A stretch of 64,000 nt of DNA, from the NCBI GenBank assembly GCA_937873315.1, contig CALMQX010000033.1, positions 186,001 through 250,000 of the forward strand, given 5' to 3'. Below the pieces are notes generated by a model, which did no database searches, had not been told where the DNA came from, and worked only from the letters and a program-made list of their open reading frames with translations. Within the stretch, counting starts at the first letter, position 1. The number at the start of each line of letters is the position of its first letter. Shown piece by piece: positions 29,060-37,163 of this stretch. Origin of the DNA: an uncultured Nostocoides sp. (lineage in GTDB: Bacteria; Actinomycetota; Actinomycetes; Actinomycetales; Dermatophilaceae). The translations under genes and the position numbers were made by a program.

Positions 29060-29878
29060 ATGGCTTCACCGCGCCGTCGCCCCAAGGACCCCGAAGGGCG
29101 GATGTCGCTGGGGGAGCACTTCGCCGAGTTTCGTCAACGGGCCCTGAAGTCAGCGCTCGCGGTGCTCACCGGGGCCATCGCGGCGGGCTACTTCTACGAC
29201 GAGATCTTCGCCTTCCTCTCGGCGCCCTTCAATGACTATGCCGACGCCAACCCCAAGAGCACCATTTCGCTGAACTTTGGGGAGGCCACCTCGGCCCTGT
29301 CGAACTTGCTGAGCATGTCGATCTTCGTTGGCGTGATTGGCTCCAGCCCGATCTGGCTGTACCAGGCCTGGGCCTTCGTCATGCCGGGCCTGACCCGCAA
29401 GGAGAAGCGCGTCTCGCTGGCCTTCATGGGGGCCACCGTGCCGCTCTTCCTGGGCGGCGTCTGGCTGGGGTACACGATCCTCCCGCAGTCGCTGGCATTG
29501 CTCTACGGACTGAGCCCCGAAGGCACGTCGAATATCCAGCAGACCTCGATGTACTTCTCCTTCGTGATGCGCTTCATCATGGTCTTCGGCCTGGGCTTCC
29601 TGTTCCCGGTCTTCCTGGTCGGGCTCAATCTGCTCGGCATCCTGAGCGCCCAGCGCATGCTGCGCGGCTGGCGGGTGGCGGTCGTCGGCGTGGTGATCTT
29701 CGCGGCGGCGGCTACGCCCACCTCGGATCCGTTCACCATGTTCGTCTTTGCTGGGCCCTTGATCGTGCTCTACTTCGCCGCCTGCGGGGTCGCCTGGCTG
29801 CTTGATCGCCGCCGGGCGAAGGCGCGCCCCGACTGGCTTGACGTCGCGGACGATCAAGCCTCCGTCTTGGAGGATTGA
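29060..29878 (+). CDS. tatC: Sec-independent translocase subunit TatC
   Basis: A 272-residue six-helix membrane protein that recognises twin-arginine signal peptides. Conserved N-terminal MSLGEHFAEFRQRALKS with the EH(L/F)xELRxR pattern, the periplasmic-loop FVMPGLTRKEKR and ATPTSDPFTM segments are present. Forms an operon with tatA; the lipid-kinase gene follows 4 bp later with its ribosome site inside tatC. Confidence 0.95.
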   Translation: MASPRRRPKDPEGRMSLGEHFAEFRQRALKSALAVLTGAIAAGYFYDEIFAFLSAPFNDYADANPKSTISLNFGEATSALSNLLSMSIFVGVIGSSPIWLYQAWAFVMPGLTRKEKRVSLAFMGATVPLFLGGVWLGYTILPQSLALLYGLSPEGTSNIQQTSMYFSFVMRFIMVFGLGFLFPVFLVGLNLLGILSAQRMLRGWRVAVVGVVIFAAAATPTSDPFTMFVFAGPLIVLYFAACGVAWLLDRRRAKARPDWLDVADDQASVLED

Positions 29879-29882
29879 GATC

Positions 29883-30767
29883 GTGCGCTACGGAGTCATC
29901 GTCAATCCCACCTCCGGCAAGAACACCGGCGCGCAGATCGGATTGGATGCCGTCGGTCGCTTGCGGGCCGCGGGTGCGCAGATCGTGGACCTTTCCGCGC
30001 TCGACGCGGCCGGAGCGCTTGCCCGGGGCCGCGCGGCGATCGCGAAGGGGGAGATCGACACCTTGGTCGTCGCCGGCGGCGACGGCATGGTGCACCTGGG
30101 TACGAACCTGTGCGCGGGCACGGCGGTGCCCTTGGGCATCATCGCCGCAGGCACCGGCAATGACATTGCCCGTGAGCTGGGGCTCCCCGTGCGGGATGCG
30201 GCCAAGTCGGTTGAACGCATCCTGGCCGGGCGCACGCGTGCGGTCGATGCGGTGCGGCACGAGCGACCCACCGGTGAGTCGGCCTGGTTTGTCGGAGTGA
30301 TCGCCGCTGGCTTCGACGCCATCGTCAATGAGCGGGCCAATGGCTGGCGCTGGCCCAAGGGACGGCTGCGCTACGACCTGGCCATCATGCGGGAGTTGCC
30401 GGTGTTCCGGCCGATTCCCTATGTCCTCGAACTCGACGGCGAGCGAATCAAGACCGAGGCCATGCTGGTCGCGGTGGGCAATGGGCCGGCATACGGCGGC
30501 GGCATGCAGGTCGTGCCGGACGCCCGCTTCGACGACGGCGTGCTCGATGTGCTCATCCTGCGCAAGATCTCCATCCCCGAGTTCCTCCGAGTCTTCCCCA
30601 GGGTCCGCACCGGTGGCCACGTCTCCCACCCCGCCGTGGAGATCCGCCAGGCACGCAGCGTTCGGCTCGAGGCCACCGGGATCGTCTCCTACGCCGATGG
30701 CGAGCGATTCGCACCGCTGCCGATCGGGCTCGATGTCGTCCCGGGTGCGCTGACCGTCCTCGCGTAG
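29883..30767 (+). CDS. Diacylglycerol kinase family lipid kinase
   Basis: A 294-residue DAGK-catalytic-domain kinase. VIVNPTSGKN (residues 6-15), VVAGGDGMVHLG (nucleotide-binding GGDG), and GIIAAGTGNDIARELG are the family signature; the C-terminal beta domain ends in YADGERFAPLPIGLDVVPGALTVL. Phosphorylates diacylglycerol, sphingosine or a related lipid; exact substrate unknown. GTG start with GGAGGA 8 nt upstream. Confidence 0.9.
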   Translation: MRYGVIVNPTSGKNTGAQIGLDAVGRLRAAGAQIVDLSALDAAGALARGRAAIAKGEIDTLVVAGGDGMVHLGTNLCAGTAVPLGIIAAGTGNDIARELGLPVRDAAKSVERILAGRTRAVDAVRHERPTGESAWFVGVIAAGFDAIVNERANGWRWPKGRLRYDLAIMRELPVFRPIPYVLELDGERIKTEAMLVAVGNGPAYGGGMQVVPDARFDDGVLDVLILRKISIPEFLRVFPRVRTGGHVSHPAVEIRQARSVRLEATGIVSYADGERFAPLPIGLDVVPGALTVLA

Positions 30768-30776
30768 CCTTCAGGC
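30765..30776 (+). promoter_or_regulatory. Leaderless promoter -10 box of helY
   Basis: TAGCCT (30765-30770) begins with the lipid-kinase stop codon; 6 nt then ATG at 30777. Confidence 0.5.
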
Positions 30777-33500
30777 ATGTCCACCCCTGCGCAGCGGTAT
30801 GCCGCGGCGGCCTCCCGTCGTCGCCGCGAGCGTTCCGAGCTGGCCCGTTTCGTGGCGGGCCTGGACTTCCCGCTCGATGACTTCCAAGAGCGTGCCTGCG
30901 TCGCCGTCGAGGAGGGCGCCGGGGTGTTGGTGGCCGCGCCGACCGGTGCTGGCAAGACGGTAGTGGGGGAGTTCGCGGTTCACCTGGCCCTGGCTCAGGG
31001 GCGCAAGGCGTTCTACACCACCCCGATCAAGGCGCTGTCGAATCAGAAGTACCACGATCTGGTCGCCCGCCACGGCCCCGGCCAGGTCGGCCTCCTGACC
31101 GGTGACAGTTCGATCAATGGCGAGGCGCCCGTGGTGGTGATGACCACCGAAGTGCTGCGCAACATGCTCTACGCCGGGTCGAGCACGCTGGCCGGCCTGG
31201 GCTATGTCGTGATGGATGAAGTGCATTACCTTGCCGATCGCTTCCGCGGCGCGGTCTGGGAGGAGGTCATCATTCACCTCCCCGACAGCGTCCAGGTGGT
31301 TTCCCTGTCGGCCACCGTCAGCAATGCGGAGGAGTTCGGCGAGTGGCTGAGCGAGGTGCGCGGCAACACCGAGATCGTGGTCTCCGAGCATCGTCCGGTG
31401 CCGCTCTTCCAGCACATGCTGGTCGGCGACCGACTCTTCGAGTTGTTTGCTGGCTCGCGGATCTCCCCGGACCTGTTCGCGGCTGTCCGTCAGGCCGAAC
31501 AGCGCGCGCTACCCACGGCGCGGGAGCCGCGCCGCGGTGGGCAAGGCGCGAAGGGCCGCCCACGCGCGGGCCAGGTTCCACGCGCCAGCCGGGCGGAGGT
31601 CGTTGATCACCTCGAACGCGACGGCCTCTTACCGGCCATTGTCTTCATCTTCAGCCGGGTGGGCTGTGATGCCGCCGTTGGTCAGTTGTTGGGCTCCGGC
31701 ATCCGGCTCATCGACCAGCGGGCCGGGGATCGGCTGCGGCGGGTCGTCGAGGAGCGGGTCGAGGGACTGGCTGGCGAGGACCTCTCCGTGCTCGGGTACT
31801 GGGACTTCGTGGAAGGGATCTCCCGTGGCTTCGCCGCCCACCACGCGGGGATGCTGCCGCTCTTCCGCGAGATCGTCGAGGAGCTGTACACCCGAGGTGA
31901 CATCAAGGTGGTCTTCGCGACCGAGACGTTGGCCTTGGGTATCAATATGCCGGCCCGCACCGTGGTCCTGGAGAAGTTGGTCAAGTTCAACGGCGAGGCA
32001 CATGTCCAACTGACGCCTGCGGAATACACCCAGCTGACCGGCCGGGCCGGTCGCCGCGGCATCGACGTGGAGGGCCATGCCGTCGTCCAATGGACGCGGG
32101 GCCTGGACCCGATGGCGGTCGGCGGACTGGCCTCGACCCGGACGTATCCGCTGACCTCCAGTTTCCGGCCGACCTACAACATGGCGGTCAACCTCATCGC
32201 CACGACCGGCCGTGAAGTAGCCCGGGAGGTCCTGGAGACCTCCTTCGCGCAGTTCCAGGCTGATCGTTCGGTCGTCGGCCTGGCCTCGTCGGTCCGGCGC
32301 AATGAGGAGGGCTTGCGCGACTATGCCGCCGCCATGCACTGCGACCGGGGTGACTTCCGCGAGTATACCGCGCTGCGCCGTTCGGTGAGTGATGCCGAGA
32401 AGACCGGCGCGCGATCGCGGGCAGCAGCCGCTCGGGCGGAGGCAGCGGTCAGTCTGGACGCCCTCACGGTCGGTGACGTGATCAAGGTCCCCGCAGGTCG
32501 CCGCGCCGGATGGGCGGTCGTCGTGGCGCCCGCCAGGCCCGGCCCCGGCACGCCAATCGGACCGACCGTGGTGACAGAGGACAAGCAACTGCGCAGGCTG
32601 ACCACCGTGGACGTTCCGGTGGCCGTCTCGCCGGTGGCCAGGATTGCGGTGCCACGGCATTTCAACCCCAAGTCACCCAAGTCTCGGCGCGATCTCGCGG
32701 TCTCCCTGCGGATCGCGGTGCCCCATGACCCGCCACCACGACGCGCGGCCAACGGCCGCGCTGAGGTCGATGCTCGGGTCGAGCACCTGCGACGGGAGTT
32801 GCGAGCGCACCCCTGCCACGACTGCCCGGATCGCGAGGAACATGCCCGCTGGGCCGAGCGCTGGTGGCGGCTCAAGCGCGAGACCGTTGGGCTCCAACGC
32901 AAGGTGGAGGGGCGCACCAGTTCGGTGGCGCGGACCTTTGACCGCATTCTCGAGGTGCTCACCGAGCTGAACTACCTGGGTGACGAGTCTGAGGTGCTCA
33001 CCCCTCGCGGCGAGGCCCTGCGGCGACTGTATACCGAGCGTGACCTGCTGGCCGCCGAATGCCTGCGCCAAGGGGTGTGGCGCCGGCTGGACCCGGCCTC
33101 CCTGGCGGCCGCGGTGAGTCCGCTGGTACACGAGTCACGGCGCGACGAAGGGCAGATCGCTCCTGTGATGCCCAATGATGATGTCGCCGAAGCCATCTGG
33201 CGGATGGGCGAGATCTGGCAGGACATTGGCGCGGTGGAGGAGCGGGTCGGCCTGCCGGGCACCCCGGCACCTGATGCTGCCCTGGCGTGGATGGTTCACC
33301 GGTGGGCCAGTGGTCGCCGCCTCGAGGAGGTCCTGCGCGGCTCGGATATCGCTGCCGGCGACTTCGTGCGCCGGTGCAAGCAGCTGGTCGACCTGCTCGG
33401 CCAGCTCGGCAACGCCGGGGACAGCGAGCTGCGCCGAACTTGCCGTTCCGCGGTCGATGCGGTTCTGCGCGGCGTCGTCGCAGCCGATCGCCTCGACTAG
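30777..33500 (+). CDS. helY: DEAD/DEAH box RNA helicase HelY (Ski2/Mtr4-like)
   Basis: A 907-residue superfamily 2 helicase. Motif I APTGAGKTVV (about residue 54), motif Ia TTPIKALSNQK, motif II VVMDEVHYLAD (DEVH), motif III SLSATVSN, motif V ETLALGINMPARTV, motif VI QLTGRAGRRGID. The C-terminal third has the DSHCT-like helical domain. Actinobacterial HelY resembles exosome-associated Mtr4/Ski2 helicases and may act in RNA turnover. It shares the palindromic CTAG with the convergent sigma-factor gene so the two stop codons overlap by 3 bp. Confidence 0.93.
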   Translation: MSTPAQRYAAAASRRRRERSELARFVAGLDFPLDDFQERACVAVEEGAGVLVAAPTGAGKTVVGEFAVHLALAQGRKAFYTTPIKALSNQKYHDLVARHGPGQVGLLTGDSSINGEAPVVVMTTEVLRNMLYAGSSTLAGLGYVVMDEVHYLADRFRGAVWEEVIIHLPDSVQVVSLSATVSNAEEFGEWLSEVRGNTEIVVSEHRPVPLFQHMLVGDRLFELFAGSRISPDLFAAVRQAEQRALPTAREPRRGGQGAKGRPRAGQVPRASRAEVVDHLERDGLLPAIVFIFSRVGCDAAVGQLLGSGIRLIDQRAGDRLRRVVEERVEGLAGEDLSVLGYWDFVEGISRGFAAHHAGMLPLFREIVEELYTRGDIKVVFATETLALGINMPARTVVLEKLVKFNGEAHVQLTPAEYTQLTGRAGRRGIDVEGHAVVQWTRGLDPMAVGGLASTRTYPLTSSFRPTYNMAVNLIATTGREVAREVLETSFAQFQADRSVVGLASSVRRNEEGLRDYAAAMHCDRGDFREYTALRRSVSDAEKTGARSRAAAARAEAAVSLDALTVGDVIKVPAGRRAGWAVVVAPARPGPGTPIGPTVVTEDKQLRRLTTVDVPVAVSPVARIAVPRHFNPKSPKSRRDLAVSLRIAVPHDPPPRRAANGRAEVDARVEHLRRELRAHPCHDCPDREEHARWAERWWRLKRETVGLQRKVEGRTSSVARTFDRILEVLTELNYLGDESEVLTPRGEALRRLYTERDLLAAECLRQGVWRRLDPASLAAAVSPLVHESRRDEGQIAPVMPNDDVAEAIWRMGEIWQDIGAVEERVGLPGTPAPDAALAWMVHRWASGRRLEEVLRGSDIAAGDFVRRCKQLVDLLGQLGNAGDSELRRTCRSAVDAVLRGVVAADRLD

Positions 33501-34750
33501 AGCGCGCTCGTGAGCCGATCGGTGAGCAAGTTCCGCTCGGCGGCGTTCGTGGTGAGGTCAAGCGCACGCTGATCGGCGATCCGAGCGTCATCGAGGCGGC
33601 CACAACGGCGCAGCAGGTCAGCCCGAGCGGCATGGAAGAGGTGATAGGCCGCCAGAGAGTCACCGAGGCTGTCCAGCTCGCTCAGGCCAGCCTCCGGACC
33701 GAGCACCTCGGCCAGCGCAATGGCGTGGTTGAGCCGAACGACCGGGGAGGGGTCGTGGGTTAGGAGCAGGTCGTACAAGGTGAGCACCTGGAGCCAGTCG
33801 GTTTCCTCGGTGCTGGGCGCGCTGGCATGGCATGCGGCGATGGCCGCCATGAGCTGGAATCTGCCGGGGCGACGATAGAGGGCTGCCCGCTCCAGCAGCC
33901 GCTCTGCGCGGGCAATGGTGGGGTGATCCCAGCGGCCACGGTCCTGATCGGCGAGCAGGATGAGGCGCCCGTGCGGAGCGAAGCGGGCTGCGGCGCGCGA
34001 TTCGTGCAGCATCAGCAGCGCGAGCAGCCCCATTGCCTCGGGTTCGTGAGGCAACTCGGTTGCGATCAGACCCGCCAGCCAGATGGCATCCTCGGTCAAC
34101 CGATCCGCCCTGGGGTGCGGCCCTGGGGCCGGATCCGCAGGCTCGAGGAAGCGGGCGTTGTAGGCCAGGAGAACCACGGTGAGGACATCATGCAGGCGTG
34201 CCGCGAGATCGCTGTCGGGCACGGCGAGAGCGATCCCATTGGCCACGATCTTGCGCTTGGCTCGAACAATGCGTTGGGCGATGGTCGGCTCGGGCTGAAG
34301 GAAGGCCGCAGCGATCTGAGCGGTGGTCACACCGAGCACCGCGCGCAGGGTCAAAGCCAGCCGGGCCTCGACCGCCAGGCTGGGATGACAACAGCCAAAG
34401 AGCATCGCCACCCGGTCATCGCCCCGGATGGCCGAGGTCGGCTCTGACCAGGAAGGCTCCGGCGCGGCGTCGGGGTCACCGGTGAGCACCACACGTGTGC
34501 TCACCGGTGATCGAAGACGGTCCACGGCATACCGCCGGGCCACCGTGGTCAACCAAGCGCCCGGTCGGTCGGGGACTCCCGTGCTGCGCCACCCGACCAG
34601 CGCCTTGGCCACAGCCTCAGCGACGGCCTCCTCGGCCAGGTCGAAGTTGCGCAGATCGCGGGTGAGGGCTGCGACGATCAACCCGGACTCGCGACGGACC
34701 ACCTCGGCCAGTCGCGAGTCCGGGAGATCGGTGCTCTCGGTATCGCTCAC
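33497..34750 (-). CDS. ECF sigma factor, ECF42 (SigJ-like, DUF6596) group
   Basis: A 417-residue extracytoplasmic-function sigma factor. Region 2 (about 20-85: ALTRDLRNFDLAEEAVAEA, WLTTVARRYAVDRLR) binds -10; region 4 (about 115-170: LALTLRAVLGVTTAQIAAAF) binds -35; then a long C-terminal helical, TPR-like domain (about 185-417) that marks ECF42 and probably replaces an anti-sigma factor. GTG start inside the stop codon of the upstream YCII gene (GTGA), so the two are made together. Regulon unknown; ECF42 sigma factors usually control their own YCII gene. Confidence 0.92.
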   Translation of the reverse strand: MSDTESTDLPDSRLAEVVRRESGLIVAALTRDLRNFDLAEEAVAEAVAKALVGWRSTGVPDRPGAWLTTVARRYAVDRLRSPVSTRVVLTGDPDAAPEPSWSEPTSAIRGDDRVAMLFGCCHPSLAVEARLALTLRAVLGVTTAQIAAAFLQPEPTIAQRIVRAKRKIVANGIALAVPDSDLAARLHDVLTVVLLAYNARFLEPADPAPGPHPRADRLTEDAIWLAGLIATELPHEPEAMGLLALLMLHESRAAARFAPHGRLILLADQDRGRWDHPTIARAERLLERAALYRRPGRFQLMAAIAACHASAPSTEETDWLQVLTLYDLLLTHDPSPVVRLNHAIALAEVLGPEAGLSELDSLGDSLAAYHLFHAARADLLRRCGRLDDARIADQRALDLTTNAAERNLLTDRLTSAL

Positions 34751-35112
34751 ATCGCGCCGTGGTCGACGATCGGGCGGACCTCCACGGCGACCCCCGGGAA
34801 GATCAGCGGCGGCCACTCCCGCGCCATCGCCAGTGCAGCGTCCAGATCGGGGACGTCGATCACGCTGAAACCGCCGATCATCTCCTTGGCCTCGGTGAAC
34901 GGCCCGTCGACCACCACCGGATCGCCGCCCTCAGCGGGCGCCTTGACGGTCGTGGCGGTCTCGACGCCCTGGAGCTCGGCGCCGGCATCCACGAAGGAGG
35001 CTCCATGGCGCTCGAACCAGGCGAAGATCTGCTGGTAGACCTCGGCCTGACGCTCGGGTGGGACCGCAGCCTCCAGGTCCGGCCGGCTGGTGTACATCAG
35101 GACGTACTTCAT
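34747..35112 (-). CDS. YCII-domain (DGPF) protein, ECF42 partner
   Basis: A 121-residue YCII/DGPF-domain protein. The motif VVDGPFTEAKEMIGGF sits near residues 66-81; MKYVLMYTS forms the first strand. ECF42 operons always carry one or more such proteins, which are the main known targets of this sigma group; their biochemical activity is unresolved. CGAGGAG 8 nt upstream of the ATG. First gene of the two-gene operon. Confidence 0.92.
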   Translation of the reverse strand: MKYVLMYTSRPDLEAAVPPERQAEVYQQIFAWFERHGASFVDAGAELQGVETATTVKAPAEGGDPVVVDGPFTEAKEMIGGFSVIDVPDLDAALAMAREWPPLIFPGVAVEVRPIVDHGAM

Positions 35113-35184
35113 GGGGGGACTCCTCGGGTGAGAGAGGCGAGTGCCTCGATGGTGACACCGGCGGGCTGCCGGATCTACCTCTAC

Positions 35185-35211
35185 GACGAGACAGGTCCGC
35201 GGATTTCGACG
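35185..35211 (-). promoter_or_regulatory. Candidate ECF42-dependent promoter of the YCII-sigma operon
   Basis: Reverse strand CGTCGAA (35205-35211), 16 nt, then CGTC (35185-35188). The published ECF42 motif is close to TGTCGA at -35 with CGA/CGTC at -10; one base differs. Located about 73 nt before the YCII start. Confidence 0.35.
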
Positions 35212-35229
35212 TGCGTGTGGAGGAACCTT

Positions 35230-36162
35230 TCAGGAGTGCAGATTCAGTGCCGAGAGCACTCGGTTGATCGGCCCGGTGAGGCCATGATCGGCGGCCAGGG
35301 CGCTCAGCGCGACGGGGTCGGCAACCTGCGTCGGCAGAGCGGTAGAGATCTCTGGCAGGGCGATATCCCGCGCGACAGCGACCACGCGCGGCGCGACATC
35401 GAGGTAGTCCGCACCCGCCTCGAGGTTGGCCCGCCGGGCACCCTTGAGCCGGGGATCACCGCCGTCGACGGCCGCTCGCAGGTCGGCCAGTGACCCGAAT
35501 TCCTCGATCAGCGCCGCAGCCGTCTTCTCGCCGATGCCCTTGACCCCGGGAAGGCCGTCACTGGTGTCGCCCCGCAAAACCGACATGTCCAGATAGGCGG
35601 CCCCGGTGGGCACGGCATACCGCTCGTGTAGGTAGGCCTGGGTGACGATGTCGGGCTCGCGGACGCCGCCGCGGGCGGTGTAGAGCACCCGGATGCCGCG
35701 CTCGTCATCGACGAGTTGAAAGAGATCCCGGTCGCCGGTCACCACGTCCACGGCGCCCGTTCCACCGTGACGGGTGGCCAACGTGCCGATGACATCATCG
35801 GCCTCGAAGCCGGCCGCCCCGAGGCGAGTGATACCGAGCGCCGCGAGCGCCTCGACGATCAACGGCACCTGCGGTGAGAGGTCATCGGGGGATTCCTCGG
35901 CGACCTCGCTGCCGTCGGCGACGCGATGCGTCTTGTAGGACGGGATGAGGTCGACCCGCCACTGGGGCCGCCAGTCGTCATCCCAGCAGGCCACCAGGTG
36001 AGTCGGGTGGTGCGCGGTGACCAGGGTGGCGATCATGTCGAGGAAACCGCGGATCGCATTGGTGGGCACGCCCAACCGGCTGCCGCCTTGCTCCGGGACG
36101 CCGTAGAAGGCGCGGAAGTACAGCGAAGCGGAGTCGAGCAGAAGCAAGCGCGCGGTCGGCAT
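35230..36162 (-). CDS. 5'-3' exonuclease (FEN-like, Pol I N-terminal domain homologue)
   Basis: A 310-residue stand-alone homologue of the 5' nuclease domain of DNA polymerase I. Metal-binding acidic residues appear in LLLDSASLYFRA, ACWDDDWRPQWR, GFEADDVIGTLA, VVTGDRDLFQL and RGDTSDGLPGVKGIGEKTA, the last being the helix-hairpin-helix H3TH region. Likely removes RNA primers or flaps. ATG start with TACGCT 6 nt upstream; divergent from the Lrp gene with 48 bp between starts. Confidence 0.93.
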   Translation of the reverse strand: MPTARLLLLDSASLYFRAFYGVPEQGGSRLGVPTNAIRGFLDMIATLVTAHHPTHLVACWDDDWRPQWRVDLIPSYKTHRVADGSEVAEESPDDLSPQVPLIVEALAALGITRLGAAGFEADDVIGTLATRHGGTGAVDVVTGDRDLFQLVDDERGIRVLYTARGGVREPDIVTQAYLHERYAVPTGAAYLDMSVLRGDTSDGLPGVKGIGEKTAAALIEEFGSLADLRAAVDGGDPRLKGARRANLEAGADYLDVAPRVVAVARDIALPEISTALPTQVADPVALSALAADHGLTGPINRVLSALNLHS

Positions 36163-36174
36163 ACGGCCAGCGTA
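36163..36174 (-). promoter_or_regulatory. Leaderless promoter -10 box of the exonuclease gene
   Basis: Reverse strand TACGCT (36169-36174), 6 nt, ATG at 36162. Confidence 0.5.
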
Positions 36175-36197
36175 GGTCCCTGGTGGGGTGAGCCGGG

Positions 36198-36210
36198 TAT
36201 GGTTTCGGGC
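36198..36210 (+). promoter_or_regulatory. Leaderless promoter -10 box of the Lrp gene
   Basis: TATGGT (36198-36203), 7 nt, GTG at 36211. Confidence 0.5.
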
Positions 36211-36633
36211 GTGGAGGATCTTGACCGCAGGATCGTGGAGCAACTGGCCGCTGACGGGCGGATCAGTTACACCGACCTGGGCAAGTCGCTCGGCATGTCG
36301 ACCTCGGCGGTACACCAGCGCGTGCGCCGCCTGGAGCAGCGCGGGATCATCAAGGGGTACTCGGCCCGGATCGATCACGGTGCCACCGGCCGCACGCTCA
36401 CCGCGTTCATGGCCTTGCAGCCGGTGGATCCGGGAGCCCCGGACGACATTCCGGATCGACTTCGGGGAATCCCGGAGATCGAAGAATGTCATTCGGTGGC
36501 CGGCGACATGAACTACGTCCTGAAGGTGCGGGTCTCGACTCCGGCGGAGTTGGAGGAGTTGATCGCCACCGTGCGCGCAGCAGCCACGGTCACCACGAGG
36601 ACCACGGTCGTCCTGTCCACGCCCTGGGAGTAG
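36211..36633 (+). CDS. Lrp/AsnC family transcriptional regulator
   Basis: A 140-residue feast/famine regulator. N-terminal helix-turn-helix (MEDLDRRIVEQLAADGRISYTDLGKSLGMSTSAVHQRVRRLEQRG in pieces across residues 1-45) and a C-terminal RAM amino-acid-binding domain (about 60-140) with the VAGDMNYVLKVRV strand. The GTG at 36211 is preferred over an ATG four codons upstream because that ATG lies in the -10 box. Target genes unknown; lysine genes 2 kb away are possible but unproven. Confidence 0.92.
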   Translation: MEDLDRRIVEQLAADGRISYTDLGKSLGMSTSAVHQRVRRLEQRGIIKGYSARIDHGATGRTLTAFMALQPVDPGAPDDIPDRLRGIPEIEECHSVAGDMNYVLKVRVSTPAELEELIATVRAAATVTTRTTVVLSTPWE

Positions 36634-36638
36634 CCCGC

Positions 36639-37124
36639 TCAGGTCGCAATGTCGGCGACGAGGGCAGCGGTGACGGTGATCAGATCTGCCGGCGCGACGC
36701 CGATGTCCATCCCGCGCCGGCCGCCCGAGACATAGACGACATCGAAGAGCTCGACACTCTCGTCCAGCACGGTCGGCAGGGCGCGTTTCTGGCCGATAGG
36801 GGAGATGCCGCCCACGACGTAGCCGCTGGATCGCTGCGCCGCCTCCGGTCGGGCGAGCTCCACTCGCTTGACCCCCAGAGCCGTCGCCATGGCCTTGAGA
36901 TCCAGTTGCCCACTGACCGGCACGACCGCGACGGCCAGTCCGGCGCCGGTGTCCACGACGAGGGTCTTGAACATCTGCTCGGCCGGCAGGCCCAATGCCT
37001 GCACGGCCTCCAGCCCGAAGTGCCGAGCGGCCGGATCGTGCTGGTAGGTGTGCACCGTGAACGGAACGCCCGCCGCAGCGAGGACCACTGTGGCGGGCGT
37101 CGAACCGGAGGCGGGACGCGGCAT
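36639..37124 (-). CDS. YbaK/EbsC-type Cys-tRNA(Pro) deacylase
   Basis: A 161-residue trans-editing protein that hydrolyses mischarged Cys-tRNA(Pro). Conserved FKTLVVDT (catalytic Lys near residue 53), VPVSGQLDLKAMA, and GGISPIGQK (GxxSP loop) are present. Convergent with the Lrp gene, 5 bp apart. ATG start with TACGAT 7 nt upstream. Confidence 0.92.
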   Translation of the reverse strand: MPRPASGSTPATVVLAAAGVPFTVHTYQHDPAARHFGLEAVQALGLPAEQMFKTLVVDTGAGLAVAVVPVSGQLDLKAMATALGVKRVELARPEAAQRSSGYVVGGISPIGQKRALPTVLDESVELFDVVYVSGGRRGMDIGVAPADLITVTAALVADIAT

Positions 37125-37137
37125 ACCGGTGATCGTA
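37125..37137 (-). promoter_or_regulatory. Leaderless promoter -10 box of the ybaK gene
   Basis: Reverse strand TACGAT (37132-37137), 7 nt, ATG at 37124. Confidence 0.5.
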
Positions 37138-37163
37138 TGCCGCGTGCCCGCCGCCTGCTGGGA

